DNA of 64,000 bases from assembly GCF_026745355.1 (NCBI RefSeq), contig NC_079209.1, positions 47,341,461 through 47,405,460 on the forward strand. The letters run 5' to 3'. Below the pieces are notes generated by a model. That model had not been told where the DNA came from. It did no database searches and saw only the letters and a program-made list of their open reading frames with translations. The position numbers and the translations under genes were made by a program. Below, piece by piece: positions 11,536-23,429 of the stretch. The stretch is from Beta vulgaris subsp. vulgaris. Taxonomy: Eukaryota; Streptophyta; Magnoliopsida; Caryophyllales; Amaranthaceae. Each line of letters opens with the position of its first letter. The first letter of the stretch is position 1.

Positions 11536-11704
11536 TGTTAGAATATATGTAAATATGGTAGTATTTTCATTATTCAATATTTAGGTAGGTGTAAAATTAG
11601 TTCCTTAATTATAGCCTGTAATCTCTCTAGTGTATCTTACCTAGTCTATATACTAAGCATGTAAATCAGTTAGCAATAAAAGGAGAATTTCACATATTCT
11701 TTCA
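11536..11704 (+). repeat. 5' LTR of copia element, followed by primer-binding site
   Basis: 169 bp with TG...CA ends. The next bases (11705 onward, TGGTATCATTAGCC) resemble the initiator-methionine tRNA primer site of plant copia elements (TGGTATCAGAGC), with the first eight bases identical. Confidence 0.92.
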
Positions 11705-11783
11705 TGGTATCATTAGCCTAGGGTGTTCACACACACGCTTCCACGCCCCCTAGCTCTGCCGCCCACCCTTCTCACCGGCCACC

Positions 11784-12670
11784 ATGACGGGATCTTCCTC
11801 CTCTTCCTCTCTCTCTTCTTCTCCCTCTCTTGCCTCTTCTAATATTAAGCACAATATTCCCATCACTCTTGATATGGAAAACGTGCAATAATCGACGTGG
11901 GCCGAGTTATTCAAAATTCATGCACGATCTCATCGTGTTCTTCACCATATCATTCCTCCACCTACGAGAAAAGAAAAACATCTCACTACCGATGAGGAGA
12001 AGGAGGAATGGTTGACTCTTGATGCAATCATTTTAAAATGGATCTATGCAACAATTTTGGAAGACCTTCTTAATACTATTCTTGAACCCGACTCCACGCG
12101 GCCATGGTGGCTTGGGGTAGGCTCCAAAGTATTTTTCAAGACAACAAATCTTCCCGGGCCGTTACTCTTGAGCAAGAGTTCTCTAATACTCTCATGGAAG
12201 ATTTTCCTAATGCATCGGCATATTGTCAACGTCTAAAGATGTTGGCGGATCAACTTAAAAATGTCGGCGCTCCTGTTTCTAACAATCGTCTTGTGTTGCA
12301 AATGGTTGCCGGTCTTACCGAGTCTTACAATGTTGTTGGTACTCTTCTTCGCCAAAGTGACCCTCTCCCACCTTTTTATCAAACCCGCTCTATGTTGGTT
12401 TTAAAGGACGCCGGTTTTTCCAGAAAGGCATCCACCAGGGCTGCCTCCTTGGCAATGGTGGCACATGACATCACTTCTATAGACTCTTCTACTTCTTACC
12501 GTGGGTCCGATGGGGGGAAAAAGGGTCATTCTCGCCAAAATAATGGCAAAAGTCGGACTTGTAGACATAAAGGTGGCTCCAGCAATGGAGCCAAGTCTGG
12601 CTGGAATTTTTCTGCCAGCGGTAAGGGTGGCCAGCAGCGGCCACCGGCGGTCTACCCACAGCAGCAGTAG
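11784..12670 (+). pseudogene. Copia gag (UBN2-type) remnant
   Basis: An ATG at 11784 in good context opens a Ser-rich start, then NIKHNIPITLDMENV. A TAA at 11889 stops it, and the frame continues after it with STWAELFKIHARSH. A frame change near 12100 leads to 12104-12670, with [20 protein letters not shown] and [20 protein letters not shown]. These are the conserved blocks of plant copia Gag, the protein that packages the element's RNA. A Gly/Ser/Gln-rich tail follows; I do not see a clear CCHC zinc knuckle. The frame ends at a TAG within a run of CAG codons (12668). Confidence 0.85.
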
Positions 12671-12886
12671 CAGTGGGGTCCCGTGAGTCAGCAGCAGTGG
12701 GCTCCCCCTTTCTATTCTGCCTGGGTTGTCCTTCCTTGCCCCTTTCCTTCAACTCATTGGGCCAGGCCCATCTATAATTCCACACAAGGAGGAAGACAGC
12801 AGCAGTAGGGTAGTCTTCTTGGGCCTCGACCTCAACAGGCCTACTTGGCCACTACGTAGTCCACTCCTACGGACATTGAGCAGGCC

Positions 12887-13810
12887 ATGTACACTCTTGG
12901 CCTAACTCCTCCCGATCTGAATTGGTATATGGACACCGGGGTAACATCTCATATGACCGCCTCCCAAGATAATCTCTCGTCTTATTTTAATTTGAGCAAA
13001 AATAGTGGAATTATTGTCGAAAATGGTCATAGTATTCCTATTCGTGGCTATGGACACACTCACTTAGCTTCCCCTAACCCTCCCCTATCTCTCAAAAATG
13101 TTCTTCATGCCCCTCAACTTATTAAAAATTAGGTCTCCGTTCGAAAGTTTACTGCTGATAATTCTGTAACTGTTGAGTTTGATCCTTTTGGGTTTTCTGG
13201 GAAGGATTTTCAGACGGGGAGACCGCTCATGAGATGTGAGAGTCGGGGGCGTTATATCCTATCACCACCACAAATTCTCAAATCTTCTCTCATTCCAGTT
13301 TTGCTGCTCTTGCACCTTCTTTATGGCATGATTAGTTGGGTCATTTGGGTGCTCCTATCTTGGAGTCTCTTAGGCGCAATAAATTTATTGAGTGTAATAA
13401 AACTAGTAGTTTTGATGATTGTCACTCATGTCCTCTGGGAAAACATTTTAAATTGCTGTTTGTTGCTTCTCTTTCTCATACTATGATGCCATTTGATATT
13501 ATTCAATTCATTGTGATCTTTGGACATTGCCTGTTTTGAGATCTATGGGTCATCGGTACTATCTTGTTGTGTTGGATGATTTTACAAATTATGTGTGAAC
13601 TTTTTCCTTATCCAAAAACTCACAAGTCTATCCTACTTTCTTGAATTTTCGGACCTATGTTCGAACTCAGTTTTCTAGGGAAATTAAAAACATTCAATGT
13701 GATAATGGTAGGGAATTTGATAATGAGTCGTTTCAAACCTTTTGCGCTACATATGGTCTTTCATTTCATTTATCTTGTTCATACACGTCTTCTCAAAACG
13801 GGAAAGCTGA
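12887..13810 (+). pseudogene. Copia protease and first half of integrase, broken
   Basis: The protease site is visible as WYMDTGVTSHMTA (about 12920-12960), with the catalytic D-T-G. A stop follows LIKN at 13130. The GAG-pre-integrase zinc motif (GHLGAPILES then CHSCPLGKH) lies at about 13336-13460 in another frame. The integrase core is present in part: VLDDF (about 13570), CDNGREFDNESF (about 13700) and the SSQNGKAER motif just before the break at 13813. The D, D and E catalytic positions of the core can be assigned to these motifs. The protein is cut by the CACTA insertion, and its second half resumes at 23430. Confidence 0.88.
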
Positions 13811-13813
13811 GCG

Positions 13814-14060
13814 CACAACAAGAATCCGCGTATTTTGCGTCTGCGTTTAGCGTCCGTCTGAAAAACAGACGGTAAACGTCGCATTACCGTCCGATTACGT
13901 ATTAGACGCTATGTACCGTCCGATTTAGCGTCCGTTTCGAAAACAGACGGAACTTAGCGTCTGCATTTGGAGTTTAGCGTCCGCATTTAGGCCAGACGCA
14001 ACTTAGCGTCCGTTAGCCGGACATTAATCCTCACCTGGCGGACGCTAATTTGGCGGATAA
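13814..14060. repeat. CACTA left terminal and subterminal repeats
   Basis: About 200 bp packed with TAGCGTCCG and its inverted form CGGACGCTA, spaced irregularly. Such clusters are the binding sites of TNPA-type proteins in CACTA elements. The segment is much more GC-rich than its surroundings. Confidence 0.85.
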
Positions 14061-14370
14061 ACCAACCAACCTTCGACCATCCCCAGCACTTCGACCACAC
14101 ACACCTTCACGAAATCGAAACTACGAAACCTAACTCCCTCTCTCATTGTCGCCGACGAATCACTCCCTCCCTCCTTGTCGCCGGACACTCCCACCGGACT
14201 CGCGCTGCTGCCGGAGACGCGACGCCGCCGTACTCGCCGCTGCATTCTCTCTCTTCACAACAACAAAAGGCCGCTGCTGTTTTCTCTCTCTTCTACGGTT
14301 GAAGCGCCGCACCGCCGCCCCGCCTCCCCGCCGTCGCCGCCTTTATATCCTTATCTACATGTTTGAGGTA
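14061..14370 (+). promoter_or_regulatory. Probable promoter and leader region of the TNP2 gene
   Basis: A GC-rich stretch with many CCGCC and CTCTCTC motifs lies between the subterminal repeats and the TNP2 start. This is the expected place for the transposase promoter and leader. Open frames here are Arg/Pro/Ser-rich composition artefacts. Confidence 0.4.
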
Positions 14371-14439
14371 TGAATTTATACTTTAGTTGATTTATGGCTT
14401 GAATTTCTTGTTGTTAATTGGAGTTTTTGGTATTTTTTA

Positions 14440-14740
14440 ATGTATAGTTGTTGTTGATAGTTGTTGTTGATAGTTGTTGTTGTTGATAGTTGTTGTTGTT
14501 GTGTGTGATGATTGTTGTTGTTTTTAATTGTATTGTTGTTGTTGTTTAGTGAATTTGTTGTTTTTAATTGTATTGTTGTTGTTGTTTAGTGAATTTGTTG
14601 TTGTTGTTTTTAATTGTATTATTGTTGTTATTTAGTGAAATTGTTGTTGTTGTTTTTAATTGTATTGTTGTTGTTGTTGTAGTGAATTTGTTGTTGATAA
14701 TTGAACATGTTAAGTGTTGTTGTTGTTGATAATTAAATAC
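14440..14740. repeat. (TTG)n-rich microsatellite block
   Basis: Runs of TTGTTGTTG separated by GATAG, TTTTTAATTG and TTTAGTGAA. One unit of about 55 bp, containing TTTTTAATTGTATTGTTGTT, recurs several times. Probably a leader intron of the TNP2 gene. Confidence 0.85.
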
Positions 14741-14817
14741 ATATCTTACGTACTCTTATTAACAAGTAGTGAATATAGTGAATTGATATTTTCTAGTTGT
14801 ATGTAGAGTTTTAAATT

Positions 14818-17800
14818 ATGAAAAGGAAGGAACGTAGCTGGATGTATAACAGACTTGATGGGCGTCCCTTAGAACTGAGTATGTGAAAGGAGTTGATAAG
14901 TTCATTGAGTTTTGTTTACAACATCCTCATTTAAATGACGGTGATAAGATAAAATGTCCATGCATGAGGTGTAATAACTTGCGTTATTTGGATGTGGACA
15001 CGGTCAAAGTACATTTGTACAGTAAGGGTTTTAAACCGAATTACTTTGACGGTTATGTCATGGTGAACGTGCTAGGGGTCCTCCTCATCTTCTGCTCAGT
15101 CAAATCCGTAATGGATATGTTGTGGATGCTTTAGGGAATACTGAAGATCATGCTATGCTTGCCGGTTCAAACTCAGTTGAAGAAGAACCAAATGGTGAAG
15201 CAAAGAAGTTTTTTCGACCTTCTCAAGGCGGCCGAGAATCCCTTGTATGAAGGGAGCAAGATGTCCGTGCTGGAGATGGTTCTAGAATCATAAGTTTGAA
15301 GTGTGAGTATAACCTACCACACAGGTGTGTTGATGGTTTCTTAGTTTACTGAATGAGGTGATACCCCAGAACAACAACATGGGAAAAACTTTCTATGAGA
15401 CAAAGAAAGTTCTAAAGGGTTTGGAGCTTGCCCATGAGAGGATACATGCATGTCCTAAAGGTTGTATGTTGTATTGGAAGGGCGATGCTCACTTAGATAA
15501 ATGTAGTGTATGCGGTAGTGATCGGTACAAGAAAACTTCTAAGGGCAAGCTTAATCCTGCAAAAGTGTTAATCTACTTTCCAATCACACCGAGGTTGCAG
15601 AGGTTGTTTGCAACTAAGAACATCTCTCAGGAAATGACATGGCATGCCGACAATCCTCGAATGCAAGGTACCTTAGCACATCCAAGTGACAGTGAAGCAT
15701 GGAAACACTTTGATAGAACCTTTCCCGATTTCGCTGCTGAGGCTCGAAATGTTAGACTCGGGCTGTGCACCGACGGATTTTCTCCATATGGTAAGTTCGG
15801 GGGCAATATTCATGCTGGCCAGTTATCCTCACACCATACAATTTGCCTCCATCCATGTGCATGAAGAAACCATTCATGTTTCTTTCTTTGCTCGTTCCGG
15901 GCCTAAAAATCCCAAAGAAACTTGGATGTGTTTATGCAACCTCTAGTTGAAGATTGAAGCAGTTGTGGCATATTGGGGCTATGACCTATGATGTTTCAAG
16001 GAAGCAAAATTTCAACCTTCGAGCAGCGCTGCTTTGGACAATTAGTGACTTTCCTGCGTATGGTATGTTGTCCGGATGGTCTACTGCTGGAAAGAAGGCA
16101 TGCCTTATTGCATGGATAAAAGAAGGCATTCTGGCTTGAACATGGGGGTAAAGTGACATGGTTCGATTGTCATCGACAATTTCTTCATTCTGACCACCCA
16201 TTTCGAAGAGAATAAGACTGCTTTTTGTAAGAATAGGGTTGAGAATGGCGTAGCTCCTCACATAATGTCTGGAGAGGAACTGTGGCAGTGCGTGAAAGAC
16301 TTACCTAAAGCAACTGATGGTCCCGAGGCGCTGAACCGATTGAAGAAGGATAAAAAAGGTTGGTTGAAACAAATATTTTGTGGGAGCTTCCATATTGGAA
16401 AGATTTGATTATCCGTCACAACTTAGATGTCATGCATGTTGAGAAGAATTTTTTCGACCAACTCATTAACACTGTGATGGATGTGAAGGGTCAAACTTCA
16501 GACACCCTTAGTGCAAGAAAGGACATGGCACGTGTTTGCAAACGTCGGAACTGGAGCTTGTTGATGATGGTGTGGGGAATTTGCTAAGCCTAAAGCACCT
16601 TACACACTCGACAAAGCTCAGAAAAAGGTATTTTGTGAGTGGGTACGTGACTTGAAGTTTCCAGATGGCTTTGCATCGAACTTGAGTAGATGCGTGGATC
16701 TTAGTTCTAGTAAATTGCAAGGATTGAAGAGTCATGACTGTCATGTATTCATGGAGAGGTTGTTGCCGGTTGGTCTAAAAGAATTGCTTCCTTTGCATGT
16801 TTGGAAGGCGATAACCGAAATAAGTCAATTCTTTCGAGACTTGTGTGCGTCCACAATAAAGTCAGTGAGATGAAGCGCTTAGAGAACAACATCGCTGAGA
16901 TCTTATGCAAGTTGGAAAAAATCTTTCCTCCATCATTTTTTAATTCAATGGAGCACTTGCCGGTTCACTTGCCTTATGAAGCAAAAGTTGGTGGCCCCGT
17001 CCAGTATAGGTGGATGTACCCTTTCGAAAGGTAACTGGATTTGTTTTAAGTGTCATACAATACTGAATTCATACATAAAGTGATAATCCTCACCTTACTG
17101 ACAGGTTGCTTAACCACTTAAAACGTAAAGTGGGAAACAAAGCACGTGTTGAAGGTTCAATATGCAATGCCTACTAACTGAGGAGACAGCGAACTTCTGC
17201 TCCAACTACTTTCACCCGGGGTTGACACAAAATCAAGGGACTTAGGAAGAAATGTCAATCCTGATGTTGCTAGCACACATGGTCTTGGTGTCCCCGAGTT
17301 GTTCAGGGAAGACTGCGGTCGACCGGGAACAGATGGACGTTTGCGATGGTTGCAAGACAAGGAGTACGATCGAGCACATCTTTACGTACTTGCAAACAGT
17401 GGCATCTTAAGTGATTATGAAAGGTAATTTGGTGAGAAGTTGTAGACCCATTGTGTTACATTCTACTTGTCCTTTGCCTAACGTGTGTGACATTACTTAC
17501 TCAAGGCGATTCGAGGATTATATTGTCAATTCAAGACCGAACATTGCTAAGGATGATGTGTGGAGCAAATGCGAAGCCGAGTTCCCTAGTTGGTTCAAGA
17601 CAAATGTGAGTTTCGTACATTATTTGTTATAACCATTGAGATTCCTTCATGAACTAACTTAGTCCCTAAAATCAGGTCCTTGGTGCCATGAAAGTGACGA
17701 TGTCACTCGAGCTCTTGCTATGGGTCCTTCCAGACAAGTGAGAATGTGGAATCAGTTTTTTGTGAATGGATATAACTTTCATACACAGGAATATGGCAAG

Positions 17801-18379
17801 AATAAGTCAACTATGAACTATGGTGTATGTGTACAAGCTGCTGATAGAGCTGATTACTTTGGCATTTTGGAGGAGGTTATTGAACTGGTGTACCATGGTA
17901 ATTTGGTGTTTATAAGACAATTTTGTTCAAGTGCAATTGGATGGACTCGGACAAGGTATGAACATTCATGAACAGTAACAAACTTGTGGAAGTCAATCAC
18001 ACCAAGAAAATACCCAAAATATGATCCGTTTGTATTGTCGTACCAAGTTAGCCAAGTATACTACGCGCCGTATCCCAGTCTTAGGAGGGATAAAGTGCAA
18101 TGGTGGTGGCTGTGTTTAAAACGAAGGCAAGGTCCGAAGTTGATGCCCCGGTTGATTTGGATGTTCTCCAGGAGGAAAGAGTTGATACCGCTGCAGTTCT
18201 TTGTGCTCCGGATGAGATACCAGATTATGATGCTGGTGACGACAACAATAATGATGAGATCATGGAATTTGAGGCGCCGAATGAACAAGGAGAACCAAGT
18301 GATATGAAAGCAGCGACGAGACTGGTGATTTGACTGACGATGATGATATGACGAGGATGATTTGTTTGATGACGTTTAG
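14818..18379 (+). pseudogene. TNP2-like transposase of the CACTA element, many frameshifts
   Basis: The start ATG (14818) opens MKRKERSWMYNRLDGRP, the transposase-associated domain. A frameshift near 14869 precedes FIEFCLQHPH and CPCMRCNNLR. The TNP2 core follows at 15358-15864 (AHERIHACPKGCMLYWKGD, CSVCGSDRYK, YFPITPRLQRLF, VRLGLCTDGFSPYGKF). It continues in other frames with PGPKNPK, LWHIGAMTYDVS and, at 16385-16470, WKDLIIRHNLDVMHVEKNFF. The C-terminal part (16860-17030, LEKIFPPSFFNSMEHLPVHL, and 17720-18070, QAADRADYFGILEE and YPSLRRDKVQWW) matches the DUF4218 and DUF4216 blocks. Likely introns are 17031-17104 and about 17607-17675. The family cuts and joins the transposon DNA. With more than five frame breaks this copy cannot work. 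Confidence 0.9.
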
Positions 18380-18644
18380 TGTATTTTGTTACCTTATGTA
18401 GTTTGCTTTTGTTGTAAGACAATATGTTTGTCATTTTATCGCTAGTGCAGACCTCTATGTGTAAGACATATTATTTATTTCTATTATATGTGTTTAGTCA
18501 TTTAATATGTTTTTAATTTGAAGCTTTTTCCAAATTGATTAATTATGTGATTTTCAATATTTTGTACTACGGTTTTATAATTTGTTTATGATTAATTTCA
18601 TAGTTTATTGATTATAATATGTGATTACTTTCAAGCTTTTGCAG

Positions 18645-21600
18645 ATGTCATCAGGTACCGGATCCGGAGGTGGTCCTCGTGATGGGGGTAGTGAGCCTCA
18701 GCCTGAGCGTGATGGCGAGTTGGAGAGGGACGAGGATAATCATGAGGCTGGGGTAGGTGACAAGAAAAAGGAGTTGGATCCCAATGGACTTTGGTAAGTT
18801 ATATTATGAGCGTAATACTTTATTACTTTTAATAGATTTTATTGGTGTTATTCACTTGGTTTTAATTGCTTTTTATCAGGTTTGAAGACAATGGAGTCAT
18901 TCGCAACATGACTAAATGCTTCAAGCAACATTTCCATCATCCATGGAGGAACTATTCGCAGGTTGATGACGATACAAAAAACCTTTGGTTCTCTATTTTC
19001 AAGGTGAAATCATATTTTCAAGCAATATTAACTCGTTGTGCTTAGTTTTCTTATATATGTAAACTAACCCTTTATACTTAAGTTTATAATATGTAAACTA
19101 ACCCTTTGTGATTGGTTTCTTATATGCATGTAGGGCTCATATAAATGGAGGGAGGAGCTTCAATCCCAAGTAGGTCTACATACGACAGGAAAATGGCCAA
19201 AAGATTGAAAGATAATCACCACTCGATAGTAAAGAAGAAGGGTGGTGTTTGTCCGACATGGTTGTCTCTGAGCATTCACGAGCAGATGATGAAGAATGCT
19301 AAGACAAGGAGTTCAAAGCACGATCTCAGAAGGCTAGCAAGAACCGGCGAGGAGGTGACTTGACCAGCAGCGTACCTCCTTCTCATGTCCAGGGCTCATT
19401 TCCTCAGCAGAGCGCGCCAAGAGATTGGTAAGTGTAACTTGTTTGAATACATTTAATACAAAACTTGATTTAATTAATGTCTTTGAACGTGTAGGCCGCA
19501 CAGCGTGGAGGGATGCTGCCTTCCGCTGTGGACTTGTTCATGGACACACACATGAGGGATGAGTCTGGAAAGAAGGTGCCGATCAACGACAAAGTCCAAA
19601 AAATCAAGGTAAGTGTCTTAAACTTCTTTAGAATTATACAACTAAGTAGTAGAAAGTTTAAAGGAACATGAAACCCAAAAAACGGCTCGAAATGGCTTAG
19701 TTTTTCTCATTTTAATTGGCTAAGTGTATTAAACTTGCTTAGAATCTTACAACCATGTAGTAGAAGTTTAAATGAGTATTTAGGACTTGCATGAGCATTA
19801 GAACTTGAAATAGCATAGAGGTAGATTATAGGAACATGAAACCCAAAAAAGGGCTCGAAATGGCTTAGTTTCTATCATTTCATTGGCTAAGTGTATTAAA
19901 CTTGCTTAGAATCATACAACCAAGTAGTAGAAGTTTAAATGAGTATTTAGGACTTGCATGAGCCATTAGAACTTGAATAGGCATAAGGTAGGATTATAGG
20001 AACATGAAACCCAAAAAAGGGCTCGAAATGGCTTAGTTTCACTCATTTTCATTGGCTAAGTGTATTAAACTTGCTTAGAATCATACAACCAAGTAGTGAA
20101 AGTTTAAATGAGTTTTAGGACTTGCATGAGCCATTAGAACTTGGAAATAGGCATAAGGTAGGATTATAGGAACATGAAACCCAAAAAAGGGCTCGAAATG
20201 GCTTAGTTTCTTCTATTTCATTGGCTAAGTGTCTTAAACTTGCTTAGAATCATACAACCAAGTAGTAGAAAGTTTAAATGAGTATTTAGGACTTGCATGA
20301 GCATTAGAACTTGAATAGGCATATAGGTAGGATTATAGGAACATGAAACCCAAAAAGGGCTCGAAATGGCTTAGTTTCTATCATTTCATTGGCTAAGTGT
20401 ATTAAACTTGCTTAGAATCATACAACCAAGTAGTAGAAAGTTTAAATGAGTATTTTAGGACTTGCATGAGCCATTAGAACTTGAAATAGGCATAGAGGTA
20501 GGATTATAGGAACATGAAACCCAAAAAAGGGCTCGAAATGGCTTAGTTTTCTCATTTTCATTGGCTAAGTGTCTTAAACTTGCTTAGAATCATACAACAG
20601 TAGTAGAAAGTTTAAATGAGTATTTTAGGACTTGCATGAGCCATTAGAACTTGAAATAGGCATAGATTAGATTATAGGAACATGAAACCCAAAAAAGGCT
20701 TGAAATGGCTTAGTTTTTCTCATTTTCATTGGCTAAGTGTCTTAAACTTGCTTAGAATCATACAACCACGTAGTAGAAAGTTTAAATGAGTATTTTAGGA
20801 CTTGCATGAGCCATTAGAACTTGAAATAGGCATAGAGGTAGGATTATAGGAACATGAAACCCAAACCAGGGCTGAAATGGCTTAGTTTCCTTCATTTTCA
20901 TTGGCTAAGTGTCTTAAACTTGCTTAGAAATATACAACCAAGTAGTAGAAGTTTAAATGAGTATTTTAGGACTTGCATGAGCCATTAGAACTTGAATAGG
21001 CATAGGGTAGGATTATAGGAACATGAACCCAAAAAAGGGCTCGAAATGGCTTAGTTTCTATCATTTTCATTGGCTACGTGTATTAAACTTGCTTAGAATC
21101 ATACAACCATGTAGTAGAAAGTTTAAATGAATATTTTAGGACTTGTATGAGCCATTAGAACTTGAAATAGGCATAGAAGAAGGATTATAGGAACATGAAA
21201 CCCAAAAAAGGCTTGAAATGGCTTAGTTTTTCTCATTTTCATTGGCTAAGTGTCTTAAACTTGCTTAGAATCATACAACCATGTAGTAGAAAGTTTAAAT
21301 GAGTATTTTAGGACTTGCATGAGCCATTAGAACTTGAAATAGGCATAGAATTAGATTATAGGAACATGAAACCCAAAAAAGGCTGAAATGGCTTAGTTTT
21401 TCATTTTCATTGGCTAAGTGTCTTAAACTTGCTTAGAATCATACAATCATGTAGTAGAAAGTTTGAATGAGTATTTTAGGACTTGCATGAGCCATTAGAA
21501 CTTGAAATAGGCATAGAGGAAGGATTATAGGAACATGAAACCCAAAAAAGGGCTGAAATGGCTTAGTTTCTATCATTTTCATTGGCTAAGTGTATTAAAC

Positions 21601-22767
21601 TTGCTTAGAATCATACAACCATGAAGTAGAAAGTTTAAATGAGTATTTTAGGACTTGCATGAGCCATTAGAACTTGAAATATGCATAGAGGTAGGATTAT
21701 AGGAACATGAAACCCAAAAAAGGGCTCGAAATGGCTTAGTTTCTATCATTTTCATTGGCTAAGTGTATTAAACTTGCTTAGAATCATACAACCAAGTAAT
21801 AGAAAGTTTAATTGAGTATTTTCGGACTTGCATGAGCCATTAGAACTTGAAATAGGCATAGAGGTAGGATTATAGGAACATGAAACCCAAAAAAGGGCTG
21901 AAATGGCTTAGTTTCTATCATTTTCATTGGCTAAGTGCATTAAACTTGCTTAGAATCATACAACCATGTAATAGAAAGTTTAATTGAGTATTTTAGGACT
22001 TGCATGAGCCATTAGAACTTGAAATAGGCATAGAGGTAGGATTATAGGAACATGAAACCCAAAAAAGGGCTGAAATGGCTTAGTTTCTATCATTTTCATT
22101 GGCTAAGTGTATTAAACTTGCTTAGAATCATACAACCAAGTAGTAGAAAGTTTAAATGAGTATTCTAGGACTTGTATGAGGCATTAGAACTTGAAATAGG
22201 CATAGAGGAAGGATTATAGGAACATGAAACCCAAAAAAGGGCTCGAAATGGCTTATTTTTTCTCATTTTCATTGGCTAAGTGTCTTAAACTTGCTTAATC
22301 CATTCTTGCAGGAAAGTTATGACAAAACTCTTGCTCAATGTGAAAAAGAGAGGTGAAACCAAGGCCCCGAACCAGATTTTCTTTGAGACTGTTGGTGGCA
22401 GGAAAGAAAGGGTGGGTTCCTGGTTTGGGGACGAGTGCAGACCTCTATTTTGAGAGGTCTTCGAGGGAGGAGGTAGTTCGTCCTCCAGTTGCAGTCCTTC
22501 CATGTTTTCTCAGATGTCTGCGAAGTTCGAGGAAGAGAGAGCCGAGATGCAAAGAGAACGTGAGCGGATGCAGAAGGTGATAGAAGAGGAACGCATCGCC
22601 AGGAAAAAGGAGAGAGAGGAGGATCGCAGGGTGTATGATGAGTACCTGGCGCAGATGAGGGCGACTATGGAGACATACAGCCAGATGATGAGCCAGTGTG
22701 GTGGTTCATTCCCCTCTCCCGGGCCTCGAGACCCCCCCACCGGCGGTGGTGATGCGTGTGCGACTTA
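18645..22767 (+). pseudogene. TNPA-like (plant En/Spm transposase, PF03004-type) gene with a tandem-repeat intron
   Basis: Five or more exons can be traced: 18645-18793 (MSSGTGSGGG..., acidic), 18880-19003 (FEDNGVIRNMTKCFKQHFHH and TKNLWFSIFK), from 19134 (GSYKWREELQ, then a frameshift before YDRKMAKRLKDNH and CPTWLSLSIH), one ending at 19608 (MLPSAVDLFMDTHMRDESGKK and NDKVQKIK), and from 22312 (ESYDKTLAQCEKE). The last includes a coiled-coil stretch (about 22510-22640, EEERAEMQRERERMQKVIEE) and ends at 22767. These are the blocks of the plant Ptta/En/Spm family, thought to bind the subterminal repeats and assist TNP2. Splice sites are good GT/AG. A frameshift in the third exon and a stop after DECRPLF (near 22450) disable it. 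The intron 19609-22311 is a tandem array. Confidence 0.82.
19609..22311 (+). repeat. Intronic tandem array of about sixteen 170-bp units
   Basis: GGAACATGAAACCCA recurs near 19661, 19830, 19998, 20168, 20337, 20507, 20676, 20848, 21017, 21189, 21360, 21530, 21701, 21872, 22045 and 22217, giving a period of 168-174 bp. Each unit also holds GGCTCGAAATGGCTTAG, TTGGCTAAGTGT(A/C)TTAAACT and GGACTTGCATGAGCCATTAG. The first bases of the intron (GTAAGTGTCTTAAACT) match the internal TAAGTGTCTTAAACTTGC, so the array grew from the intron's own 5' end. A proper acceptor (TTCTTGCAG) closes it. Confidence 0.95.
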
Positions 22768-23029
22768 GGATCCTACATTAGCTTACACTATCTAATTTGT
22801 TTACATTTCGGAACGTGAAAACATATAATTTAGTTAAAACCGTTAACTTATGTTTATGTATGTATGAATTTATTTTAGTGTATTTATGAATTTATATTTA
22901 ATGCAAACAGGTCATTAGTGCAGAATTCGGTGCATTAGCGGACAGCTTGAGTATATATTTTGTTGGAAAACGATACAGGTTAAAAACTATTCAAATACAA
23001 TTAGCTTTGTGTTAAAAAAAAAAAGGGAA

Positions 23030-23426
23030 ATTTGCGTCCGCCTATGAAGTTAACGTCCGCTGAACCATGCAAGAGGTCGAGTAATTAGCGACTGGTTTAT
23101 AAAGGTAGCGTCCGCTGAAACCGACGCTAAGTAGCGTCCGATATTGTGGCGGACGCTAATTAACGTCCGGCTATACCGACGCTAATTAGCGTCCGCCACA
23201 ATATCGGACGCTACTTGGCGTCTGTTTCTGGTGCAGACGTTATTTTCAGAAAATCGGACGCTAAACGTTTGCGTCCGTCTTGCGGACGCTAAACGCTGAA
23301 TTAGCGACCAGGGTTTTTGCATCAGCCGTTTTGCGTCCGTTGTCGGACGCTAATTTTGTTAGCGACCGTCTCCGTGTTTTTACCGTCCGATTTTGTCGGA
23401 CGATAAAGCCTTACATTGTTGTTGTG
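23030..23426. repeat. CACTA right subterminal repeats and terminus
   Basis: Dense copies of TTAGCGTCCG and CGGACGCTAA, many paired as short palindromes (for example around 23120-23220), run up to the TTGTTGTTGTG end. They mirror the left cluster at 13814-14060. Confidence 0.88.
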
Positions 23427-23429
23427 GCG

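Larger units (their letters stand above)
13814..23426 (+). mobile_element. CACTA (En/Spm)-superfamily transposon with variant CACAA ends, GCG target duplication
   Basis: The left end reads CACAACAAGAA; the right end is TTGTTGTTGTG, the inverted form of CACAACAACAA. GCG precedes and follows the element (13811-13813 and 23427-23429), matching the 3-bp target duplication of CACTA elements. The ends carry many copies of TTAGCGTCCG in both orientations. Inside are genes of the TNP2 type (14818-18379) and the TNPA/PF03004 type (18645-22767). The insertion point lies in the copia integrase, and both flanks read in the same frame when one GCG is discounted. Both genes are broken. Confidence 0.93.

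Noticed and set aside
19609..22311. Regular array that might suggest CRISPR
   Set aside because: The units are fully tandem with no unique spacers, the period is 170 bp, and the array lies between plant splice sites inside a CACTA gene.
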